DNA from: Emiliania huxleyi CCMP1516 | Lineage: Eukaryota > Haptophyta > Isochrysidales > Noelaerhabdaceae | Assembly: GCF_000372725.1 (NCBI RefSeq) | Contig: NW_005198966.1 | Coordinates: 1,293,338-1,357,337 of the forward strand | Reading direction: 5' to 3' | Length of the DNA stretch: 64,000 nt | In this document: positions 21,838-31,776 of the stretch, one piece after another | Position numbering within the stretch: the first letter of the stretch is position 1 | How the letters are laid out: the number at the start of each line of letters is the position of its first letter | Position numbers and translations under genes: made by a program | The notes under the pieces: model-generated | Seen by the model: the letters and a program-made list of their open reading frames with translations, nothing else | Told to the model about the DNA's origin: nothing | The model's database searches: none

Positions 21838-23142
21838 CGATGGAGGGAAAGGCTCGCTCGAAGAGCTCCACTCAACCACCGCGACAAGCCGGCCGCCTCG
21901 CCTGCTGATTGTCTACCACATCCCCAAGACGGGAGGCTCGAGCCTCGTGCACTGGCTGAAGAGCCTGCTGGCTGCAAAGGAGCGCGGTGGGCCACTGCAC
22001 CGGGCGTGCCGCTGTTGGCGCCCAGCTCTGTGAAGACGTCTCTTCTTCACAGCACACCATACTGTCAATAGCTCTTCGTGTACGGCACAGAATCATGCTT
22101 CTTTGCGCGCTTCCCGGACATTTTCCCGCACTTCAGAGGCGCCAGCCGGGGGAGGGGCTTGCCGTTGTGGTTGCTGTGGGGGTCCGCTGGACGCGAGGGA
22201 AGACGGGTGGGCTGGATAGGGCGGGGGGCTGAGCGTGTGCTTCACCTCACTTTGCCTCAGGGCGGTGGAAGCCCGAGCTGTGCGGCGAGAGGCTAAGGTG
22301 GCAGGCGGAGAGCGTGGCGATAGAGTTCCATCCTCGCAGAGAGCACACCTTCCTTCGCTGGCCATCGATGGGCAAGTGCGGGCAGCTCGAGGAGCCCCAC
22401 CTGCCCTGACGTGCACATAACTCGTTTGCTACACGCCCTGTAGGTACTGGCAGCACGTGGCGCCGCACTTGCCCGCCCTGCGCCGGCTGTACGACCAGCG
22501 CGGGGGCTCCATCACCACCGTGCTCTGCCTACGCGACCCGGCCAGCCATATGTTGCTCCTGGGATCGGATCTTGCAGCACCGTGTGGAGGCGCTTTTCCA
22601 CACCCGCGCTTGTGAGCAGGCGCTCATGGTATCGCATGTGGCCCTCTCGGCGAGCCTCCCCCCTCTCCGGCGAGCAGCAGACCGAGCCATTCGCCGCATG
22701 GGCATCCTCCGACGAGTCCCTGGGGCTGCAGCTTCGCGCGCTCGTCCCCGACATCGTCGACCAGTCGACGACGAGGGACGGTGCGAACGCGCCCGCCGCC
22801 AGCTGGCGGTCGACGTTCGCCGAGCTTCCAACGGCAATGCAGCGGCTGCGAGGCTTCGACTTGGTTGGCGCGCTCGACTGCGCGACGCGGCTGTGGGGCC
22901 AGATTGGCCGGCGAATGGGGTGGGAGGGCAGCTTTGAGGCGCGTCTCGAGGCACAGGTCCAGTGGGGACTAACCCACAGGCCGAGGAACATGGGGCCGCG
23001 CCCGCCCCGCGAAAGGCTCGAGATGCAGCGGCTGGCCGACGCGACGGCAACGGCGAACCTGAGCGTGGCAGAGGTGTCCGACGTCGCGCGCGCCGCGGCG
23101 GTGGACATGCCGCTGTACGAGGAGGCGCTGGCGCGGTGCTAG
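21838..23142 (+). CDS. Sulfotransferase-family protein, multi-exon (model incomplete)
   Basis: Pieces in several frames together resemble the Sulfotransfer_2-type carbohydrate sulfotransferases. About 21900-21990 encodes the PAPS 5'-phosphosulfate loop YHIPKTGGSSLVHWLKSLL. About 22069-22138, after TCAATAG, encodes LFVYGTESCFFARFPD. About 22444-22555, after CCCTGTAG, encodes YWQHVAPHLPALRRLYD and the 3'-phosphate motif TTVLCLRDPASH. The final frame to 23142 ends DMPLYEEALARC, a usual C-terminus for the family. Between 22555 and 22690 the likely coding frame shifts (WDRILQHRVEALFHTR lies in another frame), so there is another intron or a frameshift. No convincing start ATG was found; a Cys-rich frame at 21026-21292 could be an upstream exon. 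Such enzymes act in the Golgi, transferring sulfate from PAPS to glycans. Confidence 0.65.
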
Positions 23143-23162
23143 AGATATTAAGAAGCAAAGAA

Positions 23163-23240
23163 AAATAAAGAAAGGGGTAACCAAACTAGGGAGGGAGGAG
23201 GACAGACGTCCCCACCTTGCAGGATTTTGCAAGGGCGGGG
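23163..23240 (+). repeat. Dispersed repeat C, diverged copy
   Basis: Contains GAGGACAGACGTCCCCACC and GCAGGATTTTGCAAGG, related to 44862-44905 (same strand) and 38745-38800 (opposite strand). It is flanked by A-rich sequence. Confidence 0.55.
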
Positions 23241-23380
23241 TGGGGAAGAAGGGCTGAAAAGAAAAGAAAACAAAAGGGGTGCGCCAGCGAGGGATGGGAG
23301 GAAAAGGGTCACGCTCTGTTGGATTTCTTCTGGCTGTGTTAGTGCGCTTGGTCGAGTTTCTTCTTCTTGGCGCTGGGTTC

Positions 23381-23498
23381 TGCGCTTCTCTCGACCGAGA
23401 GCGCTAGCCTCTACCCCTTCGGTCCGTCGAATCTCGGCGCGGCAGATGCGACGCCGAGACTGACGAAACCTCCCTGTGGTGGGCTGCTGAGCCTCCCC
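23381..23498 (+). repeat. 118-bp direct repeat D, copy 1
   Basis: Matches 24103-24220 at a constant offset of 722 with no mismatch seen. It starts TGCGCTTCTCTCGACCGAGA and ends GCTGAGCCTCCCC. Confidence 0.9.
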
Positions 23499-23708
23499 CA
23501 CACACGAGAACACCACTGGGACACCCATGACACACTAGAACAGGTATGCCACGAGGCGGGATGATACTAGACGTCTCGGACGAGACTCGTCACTCGACGG
23601 AAACCTAAATCGTGAACATCGGGTTGCTGCGCGGCGGGTCAACCCCATTATGCGCAGTCATCCAGATGTCAACTGCACCTCAGACAGTCGCCGGCGTGGG
23701 CGGGAGGG

Positions 23709-23995
23709 GCGACTGTATCTGAAGGCGCGGTAGCGGTAGACGGGCAAGCCACAGCTGGCAAGATGCCGATCGCCATTGACCTTGCTCGAGCCGCGGCGAG
23801 CCCTGAAAGTGGAGCGTGTCAGGATCGATTGCTCGGCTGTGAACTGACCTCGCTGTGAATGTGACCGCCGTCACAGACACTATTGTCCATGAATGGTAGA
23901 CTGAGAGTAGAGTAGAATCGGGTCGAGCGACCGGCCCAGTCGACCGTCCCCTCCCCTCAGCAGAGCGGGCGAGAATCCTAAAGGATTCACGCCTC
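23709..23995 (+). repeat. 287-bp direct repeat E, left copy (LTR-like)
   Basis: Matches 26924-27210 at a constant offset of 3215 with no indel. It starts GCGACTGTATCTGAAGG and ends with the palindrome GAATCCTAAAGGATTC plus ACGCCTC. The pair encloses about 2.9 kb without a recognisable protein, as in a non-autonomous LTR element. No TG/CA ends or target duplication seen. Confidence 0.9.
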
Positions 23996-24102
23996 CTCTG
24001 CCAGGGGCCCCTCCACTCGCCTGCACCTGCTCGAACCCTGAGCACTGTGCGGCGTTGCACGCTCGAGGTCGTGCATGATGTAGTAATCATTGTCTTGAGT
24101 AA

Positions 24103-24220
24103 TGCGCTTCTCTCGACCGAGAGCGCTAGCCTCTACCCCTTCGGTCCGTCGAATCTCGGCGCGGCAGATGCGACGCCGAGACTGACGAAACCTCCCTGTG
24201 GTGGGCTGCTGAGCCTCCCC
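24103..24220 (+). repeat. 118-bp direct repeat D, copy 2
   Basis: Second copy of 23381-23498, lying inside the interval bounded by repeat E. Confidence 0.9.
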
Positions 24221-24945
24221 ACGCTCGACCTTTGAGGTAGTATGATGGAAGGTCGATGCCCGGAACGGCCTAAGCTCAGCTGAACCCCACGCATAGACCT
24301 CCTCGAATCACCTCAAAGGTAAGGGATGGCAACTGGCGGTTGAGTCGCTGACGTCGCACGACCATGCGCCCGAGAGACCGATCGTGATTATCGACCGATC
24401 TCGCAACTATCCCAGCGAGTAGTCCGGTGCTCCGGTAAAACCCCCCCGCCCCCGCCGTAGCGATGACGATGAGGAAATAGCACCCGACGCGAGTCGGGCC
24501 TACACTCGCTTGGGTGGCAAGCACGCCACAGTTGCACTCATCAACAGTGTCAAACACCGTTGCCACTGTCGACTTAAACGATAGCAGCTGCCGACCTGAT
24601 TGCTGCTTCGTCGTGACCCAAATTTTAACTGAGCGAGTCGATGATCCTGCCCATACGGTCTGCTGCTTCGACGTCGAAGAGCATTACTCCGACCGTGTCG
24701 TCAATCGACCATTGTTGCCCCATCGACGACATCGGCCGAAATCATGCGTCGCGCAAGGCAATTGAAAGATCGACCACGAGTGGATCGATCAACCTGCCCA
24801 TCTGGCGTGCGCCCAGAGCTGGTCTGGTAGCAGCCAGTGGATCTCTCTGAATCTGAATCCGAGCGTGAGACTAGTCAAGCATCTACTCAAAGTCCCTACA
24901 CAGAAAGAGGCGAGTGAGGGACGCTCTCGGCGGATCTCTGGACAG

Positions 24946-25100
24946 CCTCGGCCGATCTCGGCCCACCTCGGCCAATCTCGGCCAATCTCGGCCAATCTCG
25001 GCCAACCCCGGCCAACCTCGGCCGACCTCGGCCAATCTCGGCCAACCTCGGCCTATCTCGGCCAGCCTTGGCCATCCTCGTCCACCCTTGGCCCACGCGC
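24946..25100. repeat. 10-bp tandem repeat (CTCGGCCAAT-type)
   Basis: About 14 imperfect copies of (A/C)CTCGGCC(A/G)A(T/C), followed by drifting units. The 10-bp unit is one helical turn, so the GGCC cores lie on one face of the DNA. Confidence 0.9.
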
Positions 25101-26923
25101 CAACCACCTCGGCCCACGCGCCCAACAACCATGGCCCACGCGCCAATCTCCCATCAGTGGTCGATGGCGGGCCCATCGAGTGCCCTCCCGCCATCGCCTC
25201 CGGCAACGCCCCAGTCGAGTCCGGTGTCATCAGTGACAGGTCCATCCGACCGAACCGAACCCGCCCGACATCCTCGGCGGCCGTCTCTCAGGCCCTACGC
25301 CACGCGGGCCGAAGGGTCAGAGATTGACCGTGGAGCGCGCCGCACTCGCCTGTTGCCCCACACGAACACCACGATCCCCATTTAGGACGGGTAGTCGTGC
25401 GGGGCGCTCCCAGTCACACCGACTTACTCGGGAGCGTGTTGACGGCGCCACATACCTCCATAACTACTCGGAGGGCGGCATGTCGTGGCCCGTCCCCCGC
25501 CCTTGAGGGCGTCGAGACGGGGCCGACCGCGTCTGCCGTAATGAACGGCGGCGAGTGAGGTCGACCCTCGCCCATACCTCCATCCACGGCCATGCGACAC
25601 GCGGAAGAAAGCTGAACGGGAGCCTAGGGTCGGTCGGCAGCAGCCCGCCACCTGCAGGCTGCTGCTCGACCGCCCTGGAATCAAAGGCGGGGATGCCAAC
25701 CTCTCGTCTGGCCCACTGAATGTATGTCGCCCGTACCCGGCCGCTGCTCCCGGCAGTAACACGAATACGGTTGACTGTCCATCCGGACATTCGAAAGTAT
25801 CAACTCGCACCCGGTCCCCGCTCCCGGCAGGAACACGAGTACGAGCCAGTTGGGTTCTGCTCCCGGCAGGACCAACAACTGAAGATACTCTCGTCTCCCA
25901 CGCTCGGTCCCTGAGACCAGTTACACGAGCGCGAGAGTCAGCCGGGCCCCGCTCCCGGCAGGACCACAGCTGAATTCAGCGAGCGTACAGGCTCGAGGTG
26001 GCATCGCCTCCTGATCCGCAGCGGTTGCGTCGCTACGAGTAGTACGCTCGCGGTTCACCACCCTGCACCGAGCAGAGCGCGGATCCAGAGCATATTTCAT
26101 ATAGATCCGCAAGGCAAACCACGGCGACCATCCCGCTGACCACAGCAGTCCATACTGTGGCCACGGCCTCGCGTCGTTGCTTCCACGCGCTGTCTGCAGA
26201 GCCCGTCAATACAAAATCCCCGTCAGGCGCAGACCCGTCTGAAGCCGCTGCTGACGCACAGCCGGCGGGTCAATCAGACACTGGGTGCTGGCCGTCGATG
26301 GGCTGAAGTGTGGGTTGCAGGGACAGCGCGCGAGGAACTGAAGCAGAATGCATCGGTCTGCGTCCTATCGACGCCAGACTCGACCATATGCCGACTACCT
26401 GCCTCCATTGCGGAGGTAGGCGAGGATGGACTGCCACTTGGCATCTGTCCAAGTCTGGGGAACCGCACTGGCATCAAAGATAGTGCCAGAGAGGCGCCCC
26501 AAACCACTGCAACGGTAACGACACTGGCATAGCTCGCCGGATTGTTGGCCTCGCAATGGCGACCCACCATCGAGGCGTCAGCGGCCGAGCAGTATCCAGA
26601 TGCTGTCGCGTAGGCCGGCCGGGACCACATCGGTGAGCTGACCCAGCAGAACCTCGACGACAACAGACATTCAACGCACACCAGTTACTTTGACTGTGCG
26701 CTGACTCACGGGTCCCCGCGCCCGTAGAGGAAGCGAGGCAGTCGAAAGACGAGCTCGGTGCCGTCAACGACGACACTCGGCTCGGCTGCACCCACCGCCA
26801 CCACGGCAATCGCACCGACAAAAACGATAAACGTAGAGAACCGCAGGAAAGCATGGCACCGCACGCGCCAGCAAGGCACGAATGACGTCTGAGCGAAGCC
26901 AAGCCTCTCTGCGACTGTATCAT

Positions 26924-27210
26924 GCGACTGTATCTGAAGGCGCGGTAGCGGTAGACGGGCAAGCCACAGCTGGCAAGATGCCGATCGCCATTGACCTTGC
27001 TCGAGCCGCGGCGAGCCCTGAAAGTGGAGCGTGTCAGGATCGATTGCTCGGCTGTGAACTGACCTCGCTGTGAATGTGACCGCCGTCACAGACACTATTG
27101 TCCATGAATGGTAGACTGAGAGTAGAGTAGAATCGGGTCGAGCGACCGGCCCAGTCGACCGTCCCCTCCCCTCAGCAGAGCGGGCGAGAATCCTAAAGGA
27201 TTCACGCCTC
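26924..27210 (+). repeat. 287-bp direct repeat E, right copy
   Basis: Second copy of 23709-23995. It ends only 73 bp before the start codon of the Tic22-like gene. GCGACTGTATC is duplicated just upstream (26911-26921). Confidence 0.9.
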
Positions 27211-27283
27211 AGTAGCAGCGAGCCGAAGCGAAGCGAGGAGCGAAAGAAGTCTCCGCTGTCACGCTACGTCTCCAAAGTTTGTT

Positions 27284-28186
27284 ATGGCCTCTCGAGCGAG
27301 CCTGCTGCTGCTCCTCCTCTCCGCCTCCTCTGCCGCCACCCTCGGCGTCGCGTCGGGCGGCGTCGCTCGCGACGCGCTCTTCACGGAGCTCGACCGGCTC
27401 CCAGTCTTTGTGCTCGCCAACGCCGGCCGACAGCCGCTGCAGTACACGCGAGACGGGGTCGACCTCGCCCTCTTCTACGAGGACCCACGCGACGCCGAGG
27501 CTGCGCTGGTTGAGGCAGTCGACTCGTACCCCACGCTCGGCCTCCGGCTGCAGCCGACAGGGCTCGGAGGCGCACTCCGCCTCGCCCTCGACGGCGGACG
27601 CGCGGTGCTTCTTCCGGGCGACGGCTATCGCATCGTAGCCCAGCCGAGGCTGAGCGTCCGTGCACTCTGCGTCTCAGGTGCTCGTGCCGGGCGGGGCCAA
27701 CCTCGCTGCGGCCAAGGCGCTGCCTCCGATCCTCGCTAGCGGCGCAGAGGCTTGGGGCGCGGTGGGCACGCTGCCGCTCTTCGGGTGCCGCGCGCTGCGG
27801 AAGCCGCTCGACGACGAGCCGGGGGCGCTGGTGACGCCCCTCTTCCTCTCGCACGAGGCGCGAGAGCACCATCCACGCCCTCGCCCTCGCCCCTGCCCTC
27901 GCCCTGCTCAGCGGGACCTTCCCTGCCCGCGTGGCCGCCGCAGGACGCGCGGGAGGCACTCGCCGCCGCCGCAGGGACGGACGACCCCGCTTCGCGCGGG
28001 CTCCTGCTGGAAGCTTGCGCGCTTAGCAGCCTCGCTGAGCAGCTGGTCGCAGGACGAGTTGACGGCCCTTTCCTGTTCGTGCCGTCGCGCCGCGCCGCTC
28101 GGTTCTGCGCCGAGCTGCAAAGCGGCGGCTCCACCGCCGCTGTGCCGCCGACAGGAAGTCTCGTGGCGGAGGGCGCTCGCCCGTGA
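27284..28186 (+). CDS. Tic22-like plastid protein-import component
   Basis: Predicted 257 aa in three exons: 27284-27634, 27678-27857 and 27944-28186. The ATG at 27284 begins a signal peptide (ASRASLLLLLLSASSAATLG), as expected for entry to a secondary plastid through the ER. The mature part opens with PVFVLANAGRQPL and has FYEDPRDAEAALVEAV, then TPLFLSHE joined to DAREALAAAA, then PFLFVPSRRAARF. This is the alternating pattern of Tic22 (periplasmic or intermembrane chaperone of the Tic/Toc route). Intron 1 (43 bp) is GT-AG; intron 2 (86 bp) would be GC-AG (GAG|GCGCGA to GCAG|GAC), supported because it joins the conserved LFLSxED segment in frame. Repeat E lies immediately upstream. Family call is by pattern only. 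Confidence 0.7.
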
Positions 28187-29363
28187 ACAGGGGCTCTGAC
28201 CGTCCGCAATTTCTGGTGATAGGGAGCAGAGCTGGGGGCGCCGCGCGCCGTTCGCTCACGTCCTTGTACGGCAGCGGCGGTGGAGGCGCTGGGCTCTTTC
28301 CGAGCTAGCCTCACCAGGCCGCACCGCGCCGCAGATTCCTCTCTCGCCGTCTGGGCCACACAATCCAGCCACCTACACTCACCGATGGGGTTGGTACAAG
28401 AGTTGCCGTTTCGCCCTTCTCGCGTAATTTTTGGGGTCAGAAACAGAATTTTGGTATAGACCGTACGTACGGCTTTATTTGGAATTTGCTCTCGACTCTC
28501 GTCTCCGCTCAGCGACCTCGAGACTTTGGCTCATGGCGGTCGATGGTGACACCGTGACACCCCTGAGAGAGGCGTGAGGGAACCTCGAGAATATGGAGCA
28601 CCTCTGTGTTGCTCTGAGCGTCTGTGTGTCTTTGGCGTGAGTGAGACGGCATCCGCACAGCCTCCTCTCAGCCTGTCAGCAACACAGCGTGTCGCACGTG
28701 GCGGTGTGGTAAGCAGCGAGGGCGGCAGCACGTGCTGCAGCTGGCTGTTCAGCCCCCTCCGCGCCCGCCGCCTGCGGTTGGCCGATGGCATTTTGGCAAC
28801 AAAGTGGAGGCACAAATGCCAAATCCAAGATAACTTTTTCCAGCTGGTACGGCGCTGACCTCTCGTCAAAAAGTAAGCTGTTACTTCGAGAGAGCTCGCT
28901 GAGAGCTTTCACATGGTGTGCGAGCCGTTTTCTGACCCCTACGGGGAGGCTATTCCGACATTTCCACTCGTTTGTGGGTCACCATGACCTCAGCCAGAGC
29001 CGGTGGGGTCAGCGGCCCCCCTGCTGCTGGTGTTCACTGCTGTCCCGTGTGTCCGCACGGCGTGCGTTGTGTGTACGGCTGGCTCTATAGTTCGTACGAA
29101 CGACTACGACGCAGCTGGCGACCCGACGGGGCGGGGGTGCTCGATGCGCCCCGGTGGGCATCTCACACTGCCACATATCACAGATCATATTGTGTCCCCG
29201 CCCTGCACGTGATCTTGGTCCTCGGACCCGAGAACGATTTTACGCTCAGAACCAGCATGTACAATACCGTTCAGTCGCTCCGCCGCCCGCGCGATGGACA
29301 CTCCTCGACATTAGGGTTGGGCTGTCTCTGTCTAGCATGCCAGCGAGACACGGAGCGCTACCG
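28187..29363. other. Intergenic, no supported gene
   Basis: About 1.2 kb with moderate GC. No frame shows recognisable domains; a weak plus frame at 28785-29090 was considered and left out. Confidence 0.45.
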
Positions 29364-29843
29364 TCATAAGTTGTACTCAATGGTCGGCGCGGGGCTGGTC
29401 GCGTAGTACGGCTCCCACCCCTCGCGTGGGGGCAGCGGCTGATCACCATTGATGGTGTAGATGCCCACGCGGTCAATGTCATCTGTGATGGCCCAGCAGT
29501 GCGGCGTATCGCCGTCCTCCCAGTTGATCAGAAAGTCGCCACCTGACTTGCGATACTGTGGTTTGCCGCAGTGCTCGCTGTCGAGCTGGTAGATGCCGTT
29601 GACGTGCTCAAGGCCTGCGCCAACAACGCAGAGCGACAGCGGCGGGCCGCCCTCCTCTTGGGCCGACGCCCCGGCTTTTGCTTGGCGGCCTGCTTCGCGC
29701 GATTCGCCTTGATCTCGTCGAGTTTGAGCGCGGCGGTGTGAAGCTGTGAACGAAATCTTGGCCCACTTGCGCGATGCGTTCTGCGGAGAGCGCATGCAAT
29801 ACTTGGCGAGGATGCCAGCGGAGAAGTAGTTGGCCAGCAGCAT
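29364..29843 (-). CDS. Hypothetical protein with a C-terminal Gly/Trp-rich module
   Basis: Open frame from the ATG at 29843 (159 aa as a single exon). The C-terminal 80 residues look real: GAGLEHVNGIYQLDSEHCGK, then QYRKSGGDFLINWEDGD, HCWAITDD, VGIYTINGD and PPREGWEPYY. I recall this as a short beta-rich module (GAGxxxVNGxY...W...Y...PPxxGW) that recurs in algal proteins; I cannot name a family. The N-terminal half is doubtful: an alternative frame (LKLDEIKANRAKQAAKQ) and a GTGAGT donor near 29868 hint at introns and an exon in 29870-30106. Treat the start as unknown. Confidence 0.5.
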   Translation of the reverse strand: MLLANYFSAGILAKYCMRSPQNASRKWAKISFTASHRRAQTRRDQGESREAGRQAKAGASAQEEGGPPLSLCVVGAGLEHVNGIYQLDSEHCGKPQYRKSGGDFLINWEDGDTPHCWAITDDIDRVGIYTINGDQPLPPREGWEPYYATSPAPTIEYNL

Positions 29844-30106
29844 CTCGGCATTCAACTACTCACGCCCACCCATGCATGCACTTGAGTACAACTGTAGCTT
29901 CTTTCTCCAGGCAGGAGACAATTGTCGGCAGGTCGTCGGACGGATGCGGCGGCACTGAGCATGCTGGGAACGCTTGTTTCGTTGCCCTCGACGATCGACG
30001 CGAGGCAAAGGCGAACGCTCGGCGACACGTTCGCCTTGTGGGCGCCAAGCGCTGACGTCTTTGACATGTTAAAGTTAGTTGGAGGCTGCGCAGGTTCCCG
30101 GTTCAC

Positions 30107-30253
30107 AGCCTTGTTATTGACAAGAAACTACGTCCTATGACGCTGTGCGCTGGTCTGTGAGAGGTTGAGGTGCGAGCCCTGGAGGCCCTGGGGATGGGGG
30201 GAGACTACCCGCGGGCCTAGAAGGCCCGCGCGCAGAGGGGTGGGACATTGAGA
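30107..30253 (+). repeat. Dispersed repeat F, copy 1
   Basis: The last 113 bp (30141-30253) match 45367-45479 with about three mismatches. Both copies begin with CAGCCTTGTTAT further upstream, then differ by an indel. The repeat contains a 9-bp stem CGCGGGCCT-AGA-AGGCCCGCG. It overlaps the end of the minus-strand frame that stops at 30217. Confidence 0.88.
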
Positions 30254-30582
30254 TTTAACATTCTGTTGAGCGTGTGGACCACTTGTCCGATGTCCAGCGT
30301 CGGCGCGTAGCTCGGGTCGTACAAGTACTCACCGGGCTCAGCGGCATTGCCATGGTAGGCCAGGCCCACCTTATACCGCAGCGCAGCGCGAGCCTGCATG
30401 TGCTCGTGCAACCCCACCTTGGAAGGCAACTCGCCGCGAGGCCAGCCCTCCTCCAGGAGGACCTGCTTGCGGCGCGCTGCCGACGAGGGGTTGAGGAGGT
30501 CGTAGTCGCCAAGGTCTTCTGCCTCCCAGGCAGGGCGGAAGGCCCGTTCACAGCTTCCCGGGACAGCCCGAGGGAGAAGAGA
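30217..30582 (-). CDS. Hypothetical protein, 3' exon
   Basis: Open frame with a coding-like sequence (FRPAWEAEDLGDYDLLNP, VLLEEGWPRGELPSKVG, RYKVGLAYHGNAAEPGEYLY, TLDIGQVVHTLNRMLN) and no in-frame ATG, so it is probably a 3' exon; CCCGGGAAG at about 30558 could be the acceptor. No family recognised. The last ten residues (NVPPLCARAF) come from dispersed repeat F, and the unrelated copy at 45442 ends in nearly the same peptide. Confidence 0.4.
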   Translation of the reverse strand, partial: SLLPRAVPGSCERAFRPAWEAEDLGDYDLLNPSSAARRKQVLLEEGWPRGELPSKVGLHEHMQARAALRYKVGLAYHGNAAEPGEYLYDPSYAPTLDIGQVVHTLNRMLNLNVPPLCARAF

Positions 30583-30585
30583 CAA

Positions 30586-31001
30586 GAGTTGAGGTTAGAA
30601 CTGGTGGTGTGCGGCTGGGCGGTGGGTGGGACGGTGGGCTGCTTTTTGATTCGGCAGATGGCCTTCCCAATCGGTGTTAACACAGTGAACCGGGAAGGTA
30701 TTCCGAGTTTTCCGACCTAGCCACAGGCAGGCAGGGCCCTCTTCATGGAGATCATGGACATGGTGATTGGTTGGTGTCTCTCTGAGCACTGAGGCGAGGT
30801 CGGGCTGCTTTCTTTCTTTGTCTGTTGCCCGAACTCTTGCTGTAAGCCCGCGTAACGATCGAGATTTCGAATCGCGTAAAAACATTTAGCAAAAGGTGGC
30901 CCCGGGGGCATATTGAAGAGTCACAGGATCCACGCTCTGCACGTCGTAGAGAAGGGACGCGCGAGAGCGCGACCGCGGTCGTCGGCAGGCCCGAGCTCAA
31001 G
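30586..31001. other. Intergenic, no supported gene
   Basis: A minus frame with an ATG at 30885 exists but lacks recognisable content. It could hold upstream exons of the 30217-30582 gene. Confidence 0.4.
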
Positions 31002-31316
31002 ATGTTTGCCACACTACTGTCATCTCTGATTGCGGCTGCTGCATCTCTGGTTCGCGCCACGCTACGCATACTGACAGGCGGCAAGACGTCTGCCAGCGAG
31101 CAAGAGGAGGCTCGGAAAAGACCTGTGCCGGGATCTCCCAAGTCGGTGCTGGGTGTCGCTCACATTGATCGGCGAACACGATATTCAGGTCTTGGCCCGG
31201 CTGAGATCCGCCGGGAGCAGCGCGTCTTACCGCAGAGAACAGGACCTCTTCGGCCCGCGACGCTTCCAAGGCCTAGCCTTAGCACTCGGCCTCAGCAGTG
31301 GTCCGGGAAGGGGTAA
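31002..31316 (+). CDS. Hypothetical short protein with N-terminal hydrophobic helix
   Basis: 104 aa from an ATG at 31002. Residues 2-26 (FATLLSSLIAAAASLVRATL) form a signal-like or membrane helix; the remainder is basic and polar. No family recognised. It could be a spurious frame. Confidence 0.28.
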   Translation: MFATLLSSLIAAAASLVRATLRILTGGKTSASEQEEARKRPVPGSPKSVLGVAHIDRRTRYSGLGPAEIRREQRVLPQRTGPLRPATLPRPSLSTRPQQWSGKG

Positions 31317-31776
31317 AGCTGCCTCGTGAATGTCCTTGGCCCTCATTGGAGGTTGCTCTTGACACGTCCTGGGCACTGGTGGGCGGCGCATTGGGTCTAC
31401 GCGTTGTCATTGCGTGCTTCTGTGTTCTGACACGCTACCCACCCAGCTGTAGAGCTTGCTGTCGCTGCTTGCTGTGCGAGTGAGTAGTCATGTACCTTGG
31501 TTAATCCCTCTTAGTTAGTGATCTCCACCCAAAAGCCCGGCCTGCGTCACTGAAATACTCCGCGCAATAGAAACGAACACCCGCCCCCACCCCGAGACGG
31601 CGCGCCCTCTCCCCCCCCCCCCCGCATCATCCCCGCGGCGCGCAGCTCTCTCGCTAGCTCAGCGCCCCAACCCCCTAGTGGCCCGTCAGTGCCGCCCTCA
31701 CGCCCGTCACCAGCCAATCGTCTCTGACTCATTCGATGACCTCTCACCAAAATGTGCTTCTCCTTCGTATCGAGGG
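31317..31776. other. Intergenic, no gene seen
   Basis: Contains a C-run near 31610-31623. It is the 3' flank of the RING-H2 gene on the minus strand. Confidence 0.45.

Larger units (their letters stand above)
23996..26923. other. Interior of the repeat E interval; no gene seen
   Basis: It holds repeat D copy 2, a CTCGGCCAAT tandem tract and four dispersed copies of GCTCCCGGCAG(G/T)A near 25747, 25830, 25858 and 25950. The longest open frames (up to about 160 codons) have no recognisable domain; no gag, reverse transcriptase or transposase motif was noticed. The interval is less GC-rich than the neighbouring genes. Confidence 0.55.

Noticed and set aside
28785..29090. 101-codon plus frame
   Set aside because: No domain, no neighbouring exon evidence and ordinary composition for a chance frame.
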